64,000 bases of DNA, taken from contig OX327702.1 in assembly GCA_946807835.1 (NCBI GenBank), positions 8,556,001 through 8,620,000 on the forward strand. The letters are read 5' to 3'. Source of the stretch: Ailanthus altissimus (lineage: Eukaryota > Streptophyta > Magnoliopsida > Sapindales > Simaroubaceae). The notes under the pieces were generated by a model. It saw only the letters and a program-made list of their open reading frames with translations, made no database searches and had not been told where the DNA came from. Of this stretch, positions 11,399-22,870 are shown one piece after another. The stretch's first letter is position 1, and each line of letters starts with the position of its first letter. Made by a program: the position numbers and the translations under genes.

Positions 11399-14037
11399 AG
11401 TTAGCCACGCTGAGAGATATAAATACTAAATGTTAGCAAAGTTAAGTGTTGGCTGGTTATAATACTCAGCAGATCCAAGAGTTTGAGCCTTGTCTGTAAT
11501 GGGACATAGACCTAGGAATATACTAGTAACTGCATAGTTGCAAGAGTTGCAATCGGGTGTTAGGAAATGCTAGTTGTATAAGTATGTTCTCAAATAATTG
11601 TTCCTAATCTATTTCTGCCGATACGGGTCTGTCAGTGGATATTTTAAATATAGATCAGCATATGTCGTACCTATAGGGTATAAATGGTCGTTCTTAGCCA
11701 ATTGTGAGCTTAGAGCTCGTATTGACATATGAGTATCCAATTAGAACTAGATATGAGACAGACTCACTAGGGCCTTCAATAGGCACCCTATATAAGTCGT
11801 CAATGGAGGGTCCTCTTGAGTTGAGTAGTATATGTGGTCCTTTGACTTGAGTGCCATAGTGGACTTGTAAGTGATCCACTATACTTTGGTTCCACACATG
11901 TCACTGACCTTTCATGGTGTGACCGCTGGGTGTCGCTGGGTATGGTCCGATACTTATGGAGTCTGATGTGTACAGATATGGGATCCGTCAGCTCGCATAA
12001 GGAGTTTGATATTCATATGCTTCGAGATTGTATCTTAGAAGTCGTGTGGCCACAAGCATTAATCATGGGAAAGTTTCGTCAAGGTGGAACAATATGACAA
12101 AGGCGTTTGCACATATTGTTTAGTGAGATATAAGTCTAGAGATAAGATACAAGTCTCGATACACTAGTATTCTAGAGGAAGGGTTTCTCGTGGCTCATGG
12201 AAATCATAAAAAGATTGAACTTGGTAAAGTCAATCTAATAATCAATGAACCAAGGATGGGAACTTAGGCTTAATTAAGCAGTGGCCTTTTAACACACTCT
12301 TCAAAATAGGTCACAAAGGATTCCTACAGTGAGTCGGTGTCAGACATCGATTCGAGAAACGAGAATAAGCTAATTAAACAAATATTGACTCTATGCATCA
12401 CAATTAAGTTTGGGACTTGGTTAAACTACCCATGGGAATTGTTCTTATTGGTTATAAAGAGTTTACAAAGAGGTAGTGGGAGCCGGAAGAAAGGTAGAGA
12501 CATTTTAGGCTTTATATTGGTTCTAGAAAGGTAATCATCAGTGATCTGAGATCAATTAAGAGGAAACCTTTGAACCAATATTGATGCTAAAGTCGATTAG
12601 TATTTTATTGGCTCTTACAGCATATTATGACTTTGAAGTTTGGCAGGTGGATGTAATGAAGGTGTTCTGGAATGAATACCTCGAGTAAGAGATATTCATA
12701 GAACAGCCTGAAGGTTTTACACCTAGCCAGACTTCTGGTCTAATGTGCATGAAAGGTCAGTGAGAGAATGATAGTCTTCTTTATGCTCTTCATTGATGAT
12801 ATATTGGTCATTGGAAATAATGTCAGTATGTTATAATCGGTCAGAAGTAACTTGTAATAATTTCTTCATGAACGATTTAGGAGATACTTCTTTTATACTA
12901 GGTATAAATTTATATATAGATAGAGTTAGGAAGCTAATAGGACTCTTCTAAATCATTTTACATCAATAGCGTCTAAAAGGTACGGTTTGTTAACTATGAG
13001 ATAGTTAATGTATCATTTGGACTTGGTGTTCATCTTTCGCGAAAAATGTCTCTTCAGATGAAAGATGAGAATGTTAGAGTGTTTAACACATCAGATACGT
13101 CAGCTCTTTAGAGCTTGATGTATATTGTGATGTGTTTAAGACCTGAGATCAGTTTGGCTGTAAGAGTTACGTGGTGCATTGTGGACCCTCGATTGAGTTT
13201 ATCCAGGTGTAGTATATGGTGGGACCCACTAGAAGTAGACATTGTAACTATTTATGAGGGGTAAAATGGTCATTTCACACATTAATTATTTAATTGTTAA
13301 ATAATCAAAATATTTCAAATAAAATATTATATTATATATTATTTTATTATATAATATTATTATATTAAATAATGTCATTTAGTTGGCATTCACTTTACAT
13401 ATTTTATTATTATTTAATATAATAATATTATTTTTTCATAAAAGTATTTTTGTTTAATATTATAATATATAATATTATTATTTTAATTATGTGAGATATA
13501 TAATGTGTGTGAAATGTATGTTTTGAGGTGTGTGCATATTTTGACGGGAAATGGAGCCATTTTGGCCAAGAGAAGAGAAGAAATGGCCGAAAGGAAGAAG
13601 AAAAAAAAAAGGAAAAAATAAAATTATTTTATTTTTTTTATTGTTTCAATTGAAGTAATTGTAGATTGTTTTAAATTCTTCATTTCTTATTATTTCAGAA
13701 AAAATGATATAAACATACACTTTGTCATTTTTGGGATTAAGAGTTAATTCTGTGCTAGTTATAGGACTGTTGTTCTAGCTCACCAAGCCCACCGTGTTGG
13801 TGACTAGAACTGCCCACGAATTAATCTCCATGCGGACTCTAAAAAAATACATGTATAATGTTATACTTTAAGGTAAATTCTCTATCCTACTAATATATTA
13901 ATGTGATTAATATATTTTATTTATTATGTTTATTAAAATTTAAATGCTTCCACCGTATATAATATGTATATGATATGTATTTTAGGCAATAGAGACAATT
14001 GCACATGCATACACCCACATATATTAGATCCCCGACA
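11399..14037 (+). mobile_element. Deletion-scarred copia element, plus strand
   Basis: The element consists of a 5'-truncated LTR core (11399 to about 12150), an unassigned patch (12150-12327), a reverse-transcriptase region (12328-13168), and the 3' half of an LTR (about 13169-14037) ending CCCCGACA. The order is right for an element read left to right, but each junction falls in mid-domain, so at least two large deletions have occurred. The right end abuts the TNP2-like reading frame at 14042, which shows that it inserted into the CACTA transposase gene. The matching left-hand duplication is lost with the LTR start. Confidence 0.75.
12328..13168 (+). pseudogene. Copia reverse-transcriptase remnant
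   Basis: The plus strand matches, piece by piece, the minus-strand RT region of copia-3 (about 54780-53870). It starts at the linker before RT ('attgactctatgcat'), passes a segment reading YYDFEVWQVDV, then the active-site box as FIDDILVIGNN near 12792, then a stretch reading NDLGDTSF and DRVRKLIGLF. Numerous stops and small indels make it non-functional. The RT box has Phe-Ile before the two catalytic aspartates. It joins directly to LTR sequence at about 13168, so RNase H and the polypurine tract are deleted. Confidence 0.75.
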
Positions 14038-14041
14038 AATC

Positions 14042-14705
14042 TCAAACGCACAACATCCTTTTAGCATCATAATAAGATGCTGGAATATTGGCGCTTTCTA
14101 GAAAAGCTTTCTTCAATAATTGCAACAATATATCAAAAGATTTATTACTCCATTTATTCAATATCTTAACATGCATTAGTTTCACTAAGAAGGTTAAAGA
14201 TGAAAATGTCTTGTAGCCACGATATAATTCCTTTTGAGCTTCAAATAATAATTTAAAAAATCTATCTGCATCTTCCACTTACCAAGATATATGAACATTA
14301 GCCATACCACTCCCAGTGACCTACTCTCGATCACCATCCATTTGCATGGCTCCCTTTATATCACTTAAAATTTCTAGCAAATCATCCTCTTCTAACTCTT
14401 CAATATGAGAAGTATCATTTGAGCCACCATTTATAAAACTTAGAGTTAGTATATAGTTAGAAAAGTCAACTTCCTCAGCATGAAAAACTCATCTCTGGTA
14501 ACTGTATGACATACCATATCTATATAAATGTCTTTCAATATTATTTAATAATTTAAACTCCGTATTCTGACAATTTCAACACAGACATCGAGTTTTCTCA
14601 TTTATATTCACTTGATTTATAGTCAATTTCTAAAATTCCTTAACTCCATCCTCATAGTGCTTACACAAACGGTTTGAAAGTCGCATCCAACTCTTATCAA
14701 TCTGT
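14042..14705 (-). pseudogene. CACTA transposase TNP2-like N-terminal fragment
   Basis: The reading starts at about 14705 with DKSWMRLSNRL and EDGVKEF. This is the plant transposase-associated domain (PF13963-like) with a Cys cluster CLC-x-NC and ERHLYRYGM. It continues (14278-14042) with FSSLTFLVKLMHVKILNKWS and SFDILLQLLKKAF, characteristic of the start of the TNP2 transposase region. The expected start codon reads ATT. At least two stops lie upstream of 14278 (one within the Cys cluster). The frame ends at 14042 where the inserted copia LTR begins, so the catalytic domain is absent. This fragment pairs with the second-gene exons at 3891-4805 as one CACTA element. The family call is firm; the stops show it is dead. 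Confidence 0.85.
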
Positions 14706-14749
14706 AGTTTTCTATTAATATTGTTCAAGATAAAAGGTAAAATTTAGTT

Positions 14750-16664
14750 TCACACTACTATATTGCAATTAATTAGTTTGAATATTAATACATAAAATAA
14801 ATTTTGTCTAACACATTTTAACAATTATAAAATAACATTTCCTTTAGTTATTACTCTATTATTTTAATATTTGAAACATTTAAATTCTTTTCATTTAATT
14901 ACTTCATAACTAAACTATAATATTCTTCAAGTGAAAAAATAATTTTAGTTTCTATTTCTTAAGACTTCATTTATACAACAATTTATTATTAAATCAGAGA
15001 TTATTTTCTTTATATTAGGACTTTTTTTCAATATAATACGTTAGTTTTATGACAATTATTTTAGCTACTCCATTCTTTTATTGTTATAATTTAATAACTT
15101 CTTGATTTGTTAATTTTAAGATTTTACTATTTAATATAAGAACGAGAAGGGAAAAAAAGTTTTATTGAGCTATTTACATAAAAATAATAAAAATAAAGAG
15201 TAATTGTCCAATTTTTAATATTTCTATATATTAAGCATAAAAATAACGGTAAGCAACTATATTATATTGATTAATCAACAATCATCAAAACTAAAAATAA
15301 AATATATCATACTAAATAAAACACAAACACAAAAGAGAAAAAGATTTAAAATTAATTATGATAAACCCTGTCTTTGCTTTTAATTTTCTTTAAGGAAAGC
15401 AATATTTGAAGTGTATCTCTACCAATTATTTGAACTTAACCTTTAAACTGACACATAAGCAAGTACATGGATCAGAATTGAAAGAAAAATCAAAGGCTTT
15501 AACTAGCCACTCAATTGGCAATAGATCTAAATTAAAAATTCTTTTAATTTCTTACAAATCCAAACAAATGTATTCTTAAGAAAATGAGCTAAAAAAAAAA
15601 TAACATCAAATGCTAGATTCTAGGTAAAAAAGTTACCACGATAGTTGCTCTCCAATCATATGAAAATAAAATTAACATTCACTTTTTACTAAAAATCCAT
15701 TTTACTATATTTCATGAGACAACCCAAAATCTCTGTAAACAAAAAAAGATCAAAATTTTCAAGTGGTTAGATAAACGTTTTGAAGGAATTTGGTCACAAG
15801 TTATATAAAAATTGTGGAAAAATAAATAACATAAATAGTGAGTTGTAGAATGTTTTTTCATAATTTTTTAATTAAGCTCATTAAAATTATTTACATGTCC
15901 CTACTTAAATATTTAATTCACTTTAACAAAAATGAAAATTGTAAAAACTAATTTCATCAGTTAGAGAAAATTTTGCATGCAAGTAAACTATCATATACAT
16001 TCATACTTGTATTTTTTTCATTATTTAAAGGATTTTTATTTAATACTTGCATCTCTAATATATTTACAGTCAGTTTACTCTACTGTGCTTTCATCTCAAA
16101 GAATCTGACCTTATTTGTGTGCTCTTCAACAATTTGACCTATAGATGTGAGTTCTCAAACTTCAGTAATTTGGTGAGCAAGTTGGATATTATAAAATTAA
16201 AACATAAAAATTTTGTTTCAATAAGATCATTATGTTGTCATTTGAGAGCAAATAATGTAGCCCTTATAGATGTAATGTAACATGCTTGATAAAAATTAAT
16301 TCCATAAGCATACAAAAAGATCAGATTTGAATTTGTACGTATAAATCAATCTCAAAGAGAGGAAACTTGTATGAATTGATCACCTTCAAATTCATAAAAT
16401 GTGAGAATATAGAATACAAGAGCAAGTTCTCACACTCCAATCTATATAACAAAGAGCATAGGTTATTTGCAACTTCTTATGATTAAGTTCTGTCATTTCC
16501 TTGACCTATCAATGATAGACAACTTCATATCCTGGCCCTGCTTGCCAGACCCCTTTATTTGATATGGGTGGTCTCAGAGCTTCCCTTATGCTTGACTTTG
16601 TTTTAATGCTTCTTCTGTGCCTTGTGTTTCCTACCCCGAGCACCATATTATTTACAAGTTTCAC
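14750..16664. other. AT-rich, no gene seen
   Basis: Very AT-rich, with no domain, LTR edge or tandem repeat that I can support. The right part (16500-16664) lies downstream of the COG4-like exon on the minus strand and may be its following intron. Confidence 0.35.
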
Positions 16665-17077
16665 CTTAATTTTGGACATCATAAATTCAGTATAATCCTC
16701 ACCCAATTGAATCAAAGACAAAATTTCTTCCAAATACAACTCAACCTCCATCTGATCAGGCCCTTAGCTCACTCCCACATTAAACAAATTCTTATTCTGA
16801 GAAATAATCTCAGATGCCAACATATACATTTTTCTGTACTCAATATATTGTTTTTCAAAATCAAACAACCCCTCGTATCACACTCCTCTGGTAACTCACA
16901 TATCACATACACAATCCCATCCTCTCCCAATCCATTCATCTCTGTACAAACCCTCAAAATTTTATCATTTTCCTCAATGGCTAAAACAATATCCTTAAAC
17001 AAATTTGTCAAACACCCAACAAAATTGACCTGATTTTGATCTTCACTTTGATCCATCAACTCAACCAAATTATCATG
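16665..17077 (-). pseudogene. COG4: COG4-like fragment (conserved oligomeric Golgi complex subunit 4)
   Basis: COG4 is a subunit of the COG tethering complex, which directs vesicles within the Golgi. From 17077 the minus strand reads a short lead-in, then LVELMDQSEDQ, QNQVNFVGCLTNLFKDIVLA, EENDKIL, GEDGIVYVICELPEECD and RGCLILK. After a frameshift near 16850 it continues with IISQNKNLFNVGVS, an in-frame TAA, GPDQ and MEVELYLEEILSLIQLGEDY, ending TEFMMSKIK at 16665. I recognise this run as plant COG4. The end at SKIK coincides with a GT donor-like GTGAAA (16664), so the piece looks like one genomic exon, not a reverse-transcribed copy. About 130 residues of a protein of over 700 are present. 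No other COG4 exon was found on either side. It is either a truncated duplicate or a transposon-captured exon. Confidence 0.82.
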
Positions 17078-17680
17078 TTAACAATCACGCATAAATTTCA
17101 ATAGTCATTGTAACAAATAAATGTTAATAAACTGAAAATTGAAAGAAAAATAGTTCTTTAACTCCATCATAGAGTCTGTTTCTTTCACTACTCACCATTA
17201 TTCAAGTTTTAACAAAATAGGTAATGGTCATTTTTTAAAAAGTAGTCATAATGAGTATAAATAATTTAAAAGCCTGAAAAGAATAAGAAATCAACCTGAA
17301 AACTCAAACTTTAGCATTTGGTTATGCCTCTTTTACGTGTTCCAACCAATTTGAGACTTTGTGCCTTTCTTTCCTGCAACGGAAACACAAATCTTCGGCA
17401 ACAATTTTTTGGTTACAAGATTAAAACTTTTTGAGTTACATTATGAGAGATGGTGATGTTGAATTTGCAATGAAAGTAAGAAAGTAACAGAGAGAAATAC
17501 ATAGATTGCAGAGTGAGAGAGAAAGAAAGAGAATAAAGAAGAAGATAAAAAGAAAATAGCCTTTAATTTCTTTCTAATTACTTGGCATTCATGAAACAGT
17601 GGAATTATAGTGGTTCAACTTCGCAAGAACCTACATCCACTTTATCGAGCCTAAGCTCTCTTTTAGTACATGATTGGTGC
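17078..17680. other. No gene seen; purine-rich run at 17490-17560
   Basis: AT-rich spacer upstream of the COG4-like exon. A GA-rich run, about 'gagagagaaagaaagagaa', lies at 17512-17550. No upstream COG4 exon was found. Confidence 0.35.
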
Positions 17681-18899
17681 TATAGTGGCAAAGCACAAAC
17701 ACACACTTTCGTATTAAGTACTATAGGATTTAAGTTCAAATATCGTTCTCATATAGACCATGTGATCTAATTCTTTCAATTAAATACTGAAATTATAACT
17801 ACTTAACTTTTATTCAGAAAAATTAAAATCTGAAATTCAATTAAGTACCCTAGTTCTATCAAATTAAACTAAACCTAAATAGCAAATAAACAAAGAGATA
17901 AATTCACTAATTGATAATAATCTAAGGTTTCGACTTATCCCCTCATATTTCATTGGATTTATTAACTTCTTAGTTAATCCCTTAATAAAAATTTATTGTC
18001 TAGACTCTAATCTCATCACAAGTCTCTGTCGATAATCGAGTGACTATATTACTCATTCTAATAACTACTTATATATTTATGGCAATTAGAATAGAATGTA
18101 ATTCATTAAGAATAGGTCTAAATCAAACTATATATGCCATCTAAGTATATTTCTATCCTATATAGAACTCATAGTTGTTACCCTATGATCATACATGAAA
18201 CTATCCTAGGCTAAACACATGAATCCCTTTGTCAATTTTATAACGGTTCCTCAATCATTCAAAATATTGGTCAGATATAATAAAAATATTAAACTCAGAT
18301 AGAATGAATCAATTATATGTATTTTCATATACTAAGAATTAACAAAATTCAACTACATACTAGGTTCAATAGTCAAATCCTAGAAATAAAAACTTAGGTC
18401 ATGTTGAAATAAAGAGTTTTAGAGCGTATTAAGAATAACATCATGAATTGAACACTACAAAGATAAAGAGTTGAAGAGATAAAACTAATTTTTCTACAGT
18501 ATTCAATCTTCTAGTCTTCTTGATTTTTCAAAAATTGCTCTTTCTCTCTCCTCTTGATTCTTGAATTAGGCTTTTTTATCTTCCATTTATTAGTTTATGT
18601 CTTCAATTTATGGTAAAATAGCAAATATAAGTCAAATTAAGATTACTATTTATATACTGTTCATGAGCATTGTTCACGCAGTAACGCAGCACTTAGGGGC
18701 TATACACACTATTTTGAGCGTCGCAGCAGTGGCCACTGTAGCTAGGTACTGTAGTAGGGTACTATAGTAGTTTGATAATTTTGGCTTATTTTCATTAGAT
18801 TATCATCTCTATTTGCTCCATTGACTCCAAACCTACAAAATAACAATACAATACATAAAAAACTAAACATTAATATTTACTTCAATTTGAATTTTAACA
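17680..18899 (-). mobile_element. Gypsy-like LTR remnant, reverse orientation
   Basis: Read in reverse, this resembles the general plan of the solo LTR at 5417-6864. A patch near 17700-17770 corresponds to its 'gtatacttgcactc' end. A long AT-rich middle follows, then a GC-rich block with 'gcgtcgcagcagtggcc' at about 18715. The right edge is tentatively placed at the TTTTAACA near 18899. I could not find a convincing flanking duplication, so edges are approximate. Confidence 0.45.
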
Positions 18900-19026
18900 C
18901 ATTAGTTTTAGCGATCATGAGCAAACTCTCACAAAATGGAGGAAAAGGAAAGAAAAATATGGATTTAACCTCAGCGAAACTCGAGCACATAGATCCAACA
19001 ATGTATAGTTTCTCCTCGAAAACTGA
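18900..19026. other. No gene seen
   Basis: Short spacer between the LTR-like remnant and the plastid-like fragment. A short open frame has no recognisable similarity. Confidence 0.3.
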
Positions 19027-19112
19027 CTTCTCCAGAGGATGGTGAGGATGACTTCAAGTCATCATGCCCCATATGCCCTGAGCGACATACGTGCTACAAT
19101 GGCTTGGACAAA
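19027..19112 (+). pseudogene. Plastid-like 16S rRNA gene fragment (NUPT)
   Basis: About 85 bases match the conserved region near 16S position 1200 (E. coli numbering). They read 'ggtgaggatgac', then 'tcaagtcatcatgcccc', 'atgccctg', 'gcgaca', 'acgtgctacaatgg' and 'ggacaaa', in that order and spacing. The form TCATCATGCCCC...ATGCCCTG.GCGACA follows the plastid/bacterial version; as I recall, plant mitochondrial 18S differs here. A few substitutions show that it is an old nuclear copy. Flanking DNA does not continue as rRNA on either side. It is far too short to be functional. Confidence 0.8.
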
Positions 19113-20199
19113 AGGTTAAGGGTACGAATAACTTGTACATTGGATTGGCAATTCGAATGTTTCATAAAACTCTTGGACCCACGAATTTGAAGTATCCTAC
19201 TTTCACGCGATTCACAAGGTTCAACAAGCAATCATAATTTCAACAAACAAATATTAAGCTTAAAAGATGAAAATATTAAACCTAATTAACCCATATCAGT
19301 ACATTATTAAATAATGTTCTTACAAAGAATATTCAAAGAGGCATAGCCTTTACGAATCATCAATTACATGACAAATCATTTTCTAACTATATCAATCTCT
19401 ATGGTAATGATGCCGTTTTGGGAGCTACGGCAAGGTCGTTCTTCTAAAAGGATCTTTAAGGATACTGAGGAAATTTGCTTCCTTCTAAAGAGGCTAGAAG
19501 GAGTCTTAAAACCAAAGAGAAATCGCGTAAAGCCTTTGTAGGCCTTAAAAAGCCTTGGAAAAGCCCTCCATTTTTATTATTCAGCCTTCTATTTATAAGT
19601 GCTATTGATGGTTAAGTTCTAGTAAAACTAGGGCAAGTTTTCACCTTTTCCATTCGAACATGTTCAAAGATTATAAGAGATTATACTTTAAAGAATCTTT
19701 AGATTTCAAGGATCTCAAAATTAAAGGTGGTCTGCATCCTCAGGATAACTAATCAACTTAGTCTTAGACCTCAGCTAATATCAGATAACAGGATCTGCCC
19801 CATGACCTTCTACTGTATATCCCAATGGGCCCTACCGAGTACCCTAACGGAAGCTCATCAGAATCTAACTATTAAAACTGAGAAATTTCGCAAGGCAAAC
19901 CCTTCTTAATTCTTGCTATTACTACTAAAACCCAGAATACCAGTGAAGATATTTTTTTACCAAATTTTTTTTAAAAAAAAAAATAGACAGAGTTTTTTCT
20001 ATTTTTCTAAAAATTCAAATACAAAACATGCAAGAAAATCACACTTCTATTTCAAATAGCTTCTCAACTTCCAAATATGACCTCTTGTCCTTTTCAAAAC
20101 CAATCTAAACTCAACTCAATAATTTCATTTCAATCACAAAATTAACATACTAATAAAAGTGAAACTATCACAAGTTTATAACTACTATGCAAAAATCAA
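19113..20199. other. Unassigned AT-rich sequence
   Basis: No gene recognised. The segment 19420-19640 is less AT-rich and contains repeated 'aaag.cctt' words ('aaagcctttgtaggcctt', 'aaaaagccttggaaaagcc'), but I cannot assign it to a family. Confidence 0.3.
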
Positions 20200-20930
20200 A
20201 AGGTGCTACTTAGGGCATTTACATTTACAAAATGATTGTCATACTTGGTCCACTAATCAGTTATAGAAGAATAAGCAACTTGCACACTGAGGTCTGCACC
20301 TGGAGGTGATTTAGAAAACATAAAACACCAAATGGGTGAGCTAAAGGAGTTCAGTGAGTGCATTTAAGATTTCTAGTAAAAATAAGATAAAATAAAATTC
20401 TGATAAATGTATAAAACATGCTTCAAAAACTATTATAAAACTGTAAAATGGTTGCTAACGTCATATGCTAATAAAATCTTGTCGAGCGAGTTTTATTTTT
20501 ATCTTCTATAAACAATATCCAAAATCTGTAAAACATAATAACTAACATGTACACATATAATTACGTAACATGCATTTAGTAGCTAAAAAATTATTAAAAC
20601 CCTCGCTCGGCCATTTTCTTTCTAAATTATACCAATAGTAACCCTAAAGCTCTATACTCACGTAGCGACTATACTAGCACCATAAAACGTGAGTAGGTCA
20701 CGGGGCATCTAAACTTGCAACACCCACTGTGACATCTCAAGGCATCTCACTGGCTATGCAACGGAATCCTACATCGCCTATATATAGCGAGACAATACCC
20801 TGTACACATAGAGTGACTCGACAATCTGAATTCTCAGAGTTAGTGACTCGCCCCCCAATACTTGCCCATGCGTACGAGATATACCAGTCGGGTCTTAAAC
20901 CATCACCACACTAAAATTTGAGGGTACCAA
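20200..20930 (-). repeat. Possible gypsy (chromovirus-like) LTR piece, reverse orientation
   Basis: In reverse the segment carries 'gcactcactgaactcc', 'agctcacccatttgg' and 'gcagacctcagtgtgc', and nearer the right a 'gtgacctactcacg' motif. The layout is one I associate with LTRs of dicot Tekay/Del-type gypsy elements. No LTR edges, duplication or coding domain were found, so this is tentative. Confidence 0.3.
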
Positions 20931-22499
20931 TGACTTTTGAAACTAATTTAGTAATTTTAAAACTGTTTCTTAAATCGAACATATAAATGCATAATTATAA
21001 CTGTATACTAAGACCGTAAATCATGCTTATGCATTAAAAGCACATAAAACATACAATTTCAATATGCGAAAACATATTAAACGAAAGATAAACCATATCA
21101 GATTTTCACTCACCAACCGCTCCAAACTCAATTCTTCTATGGAATGCTTACTTCCTTTACCGCTCTCAGTTTTCTTTACCTACACACCATAAATGACATT
21201 TAGAACCTTTATAAAGGGTAAAATCTCACTTAAACTAATAAGCGCCCTAATTGGCTTATAAGGCTCAGATGGATTCCACTTTCTAATTTTTATTTACAAA
21301 GTCATTCAATCTTGTTTAATTCACCATCTGAAGCCATAAAAATTGCTTAACACCTTATAAATTTGGTTGGACATAATTTCCCTTCACCTTATCAAAATGG
21401 ACAATTATGTCCCATTTTCTTCAGTTTTGATTTTCCATCAACCATATTTTTCATCAACCATATACATCCAATTGATACAAGAAATCATTTATACACAATA
21501 ATTGAACCAAAACACAACTCAAACCCTAAAATCTCTAAAGTAGCCAAAATTTACCTTACTCACCCAACACATCCCTTTTCTCAATTTCTTGTTCCAATGA
21601 CATCCAAATCAAGCCAATTTAATTCTAATCCCCTAATAACATCTAATTGAAGTTTCTACCATAAAATCACACCAACCCTAATTCTTACCTTACTAATTCT
21701 TTTTGTTTGATGAGTCCCTTAAACTCCACACTTAAATTCAACTTAACCAAAATCAATAATTCACACCAAAAACATTAATTGAGAAATCTTGAAAAATTCA
21801 CACATCTCCATTACCAAATAATGCTTTTCTTACCTATTTTCCTTGGATTTTCACTAATAGAAGCTTTAATTGATCATAGAAAATTGTATTTGGCTTTATC
21901 TTAACTTGATCAAGGATGAAAACTCATGAAAAAGCATTGAATTTCACTATAGCAAGAACTCCCTCTCATGGCCGAAATTTCCCTCTTGTGCTCCAACACA
22001 TTATGCTTTTACGTAGCAAAATTTTAGACACTTCATCCTTATATAACGCTCTTCTAAAAGTCCAATTTTCCCCTCAACTAATTCCAAAATTTTAAATTGT
22101 CATTAGTTCAAAATAGAAGTATTTAATTTGTTCCTTTCTAACTATTTAGTTAGAATAGTCAAATGAACCAACTAGGCTTCCATCTTGGCAATCTACCAAC
22201 TTGTCTCTAATTGCTCCATTTTCTAATATATGGATTGTATTTCTTAACAAATGCTCGTTCCATGCATAACTCTTAAATGGAAATTCATATATTAAATTAA
22301 AATTTCCTTTTCCAAGCCAAAAGAAAAAATTTCCAAAATAATTCCATAACCGCCCGATACTCCAATTGAGTGTGAAATTACCAATTTAAGTCTAATACCT
22401 CTCACGCGCACCATAAAAAAACTATTTCTAATAGGGTTAAAATCAGGTTACCCTACGGTGTCTTTATCACTTTATACCAAAATTCATGCAACTATACTA
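20931..22499. other. No gene seen
   Basis: AT-rich. A 95-codon frame at 21363-21650 is Asn/Pro/Ser/His-rich with no recognisable domain. No repeat edges were seen. Confidence 0.3.
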
Positions 22500-22789
22500 C
22501 TGATAGGGATCGGATCTTACATCAGATACCTCAAACAAGTAACCTTGCTTGAAGAGAAGTGCTCAATCTTAATAAGAATGTTGACGAATTGCTAGACCTA
22601 TGATGATGGCCGAGGACACCTCATTTAATACTAGAGTTTCACCTATCTGAGGTCACCTCATACAATTTTGACACCCCCCGTCCCTAGGGGCAGCAAGCCA
22701 TATTCTCTTAAATTCTTCATAATAGACCTTAGGACAGACCAGGATTATAGGCCAAATTAAGTTCCTCAGAATAATAGGCTTTAGGCTAA

Positions 22790-22870
22790 GACCTTAGAGG
22801 GGAATAAGAGTCCTTTAATTTTTAGTATCAACTTATTAATACTGAAACTTTATAACAGTCTCGGCACGAA
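22790..22870 (+). repeat. Dispersed repeat, copy 2
   Basis: Diverged copy of 1385-1465: 'aggggaataagagtc', then 'ttttagtatcaact', then 'gaaactttat'. Confidence 0.5.

Larger units (their letters stand above)
2865..14750 (-). mobile_element. Broken CACTA (En/Spm-type) DNA transposon
   Basis: Three parts of a CACTA transposon lie in the expected order on the minus strand. First is the N-terminal part of a TNP2-like transposase (14042-14705), then a second-gene fragment of the Ptta/En/Spm type (3891-4805), then subterminal repeats (2870-3380) ending at a CACTA motif (2865-2869, or 2878-2882). The catalytic part of TNP2 is missing. Three LTR insertions lie within: 5417-6864, 7365-9820 and 11399-14037. 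The other terminus (TAGTG with matching subterminal repeats) was not found, so the right edge given is only the last recognisable coding sequence. Treating all parts as one element is inference from order and strand. Two separate CACTA fragments remain possible. Confidence 0.6.

Noticed and set aside
16617..17033. A 138-codon plus-strand open frame
   Set aside because: It lies antisense to the COG4-like exon and has no protein character of its own.
17670..18905. A target-site duplication for the reverse gypsy-like LTR
   Set aside because: Several TTAGT/CATTA pairings were tried at the edges, but none matched with plausible TG...CA termini.
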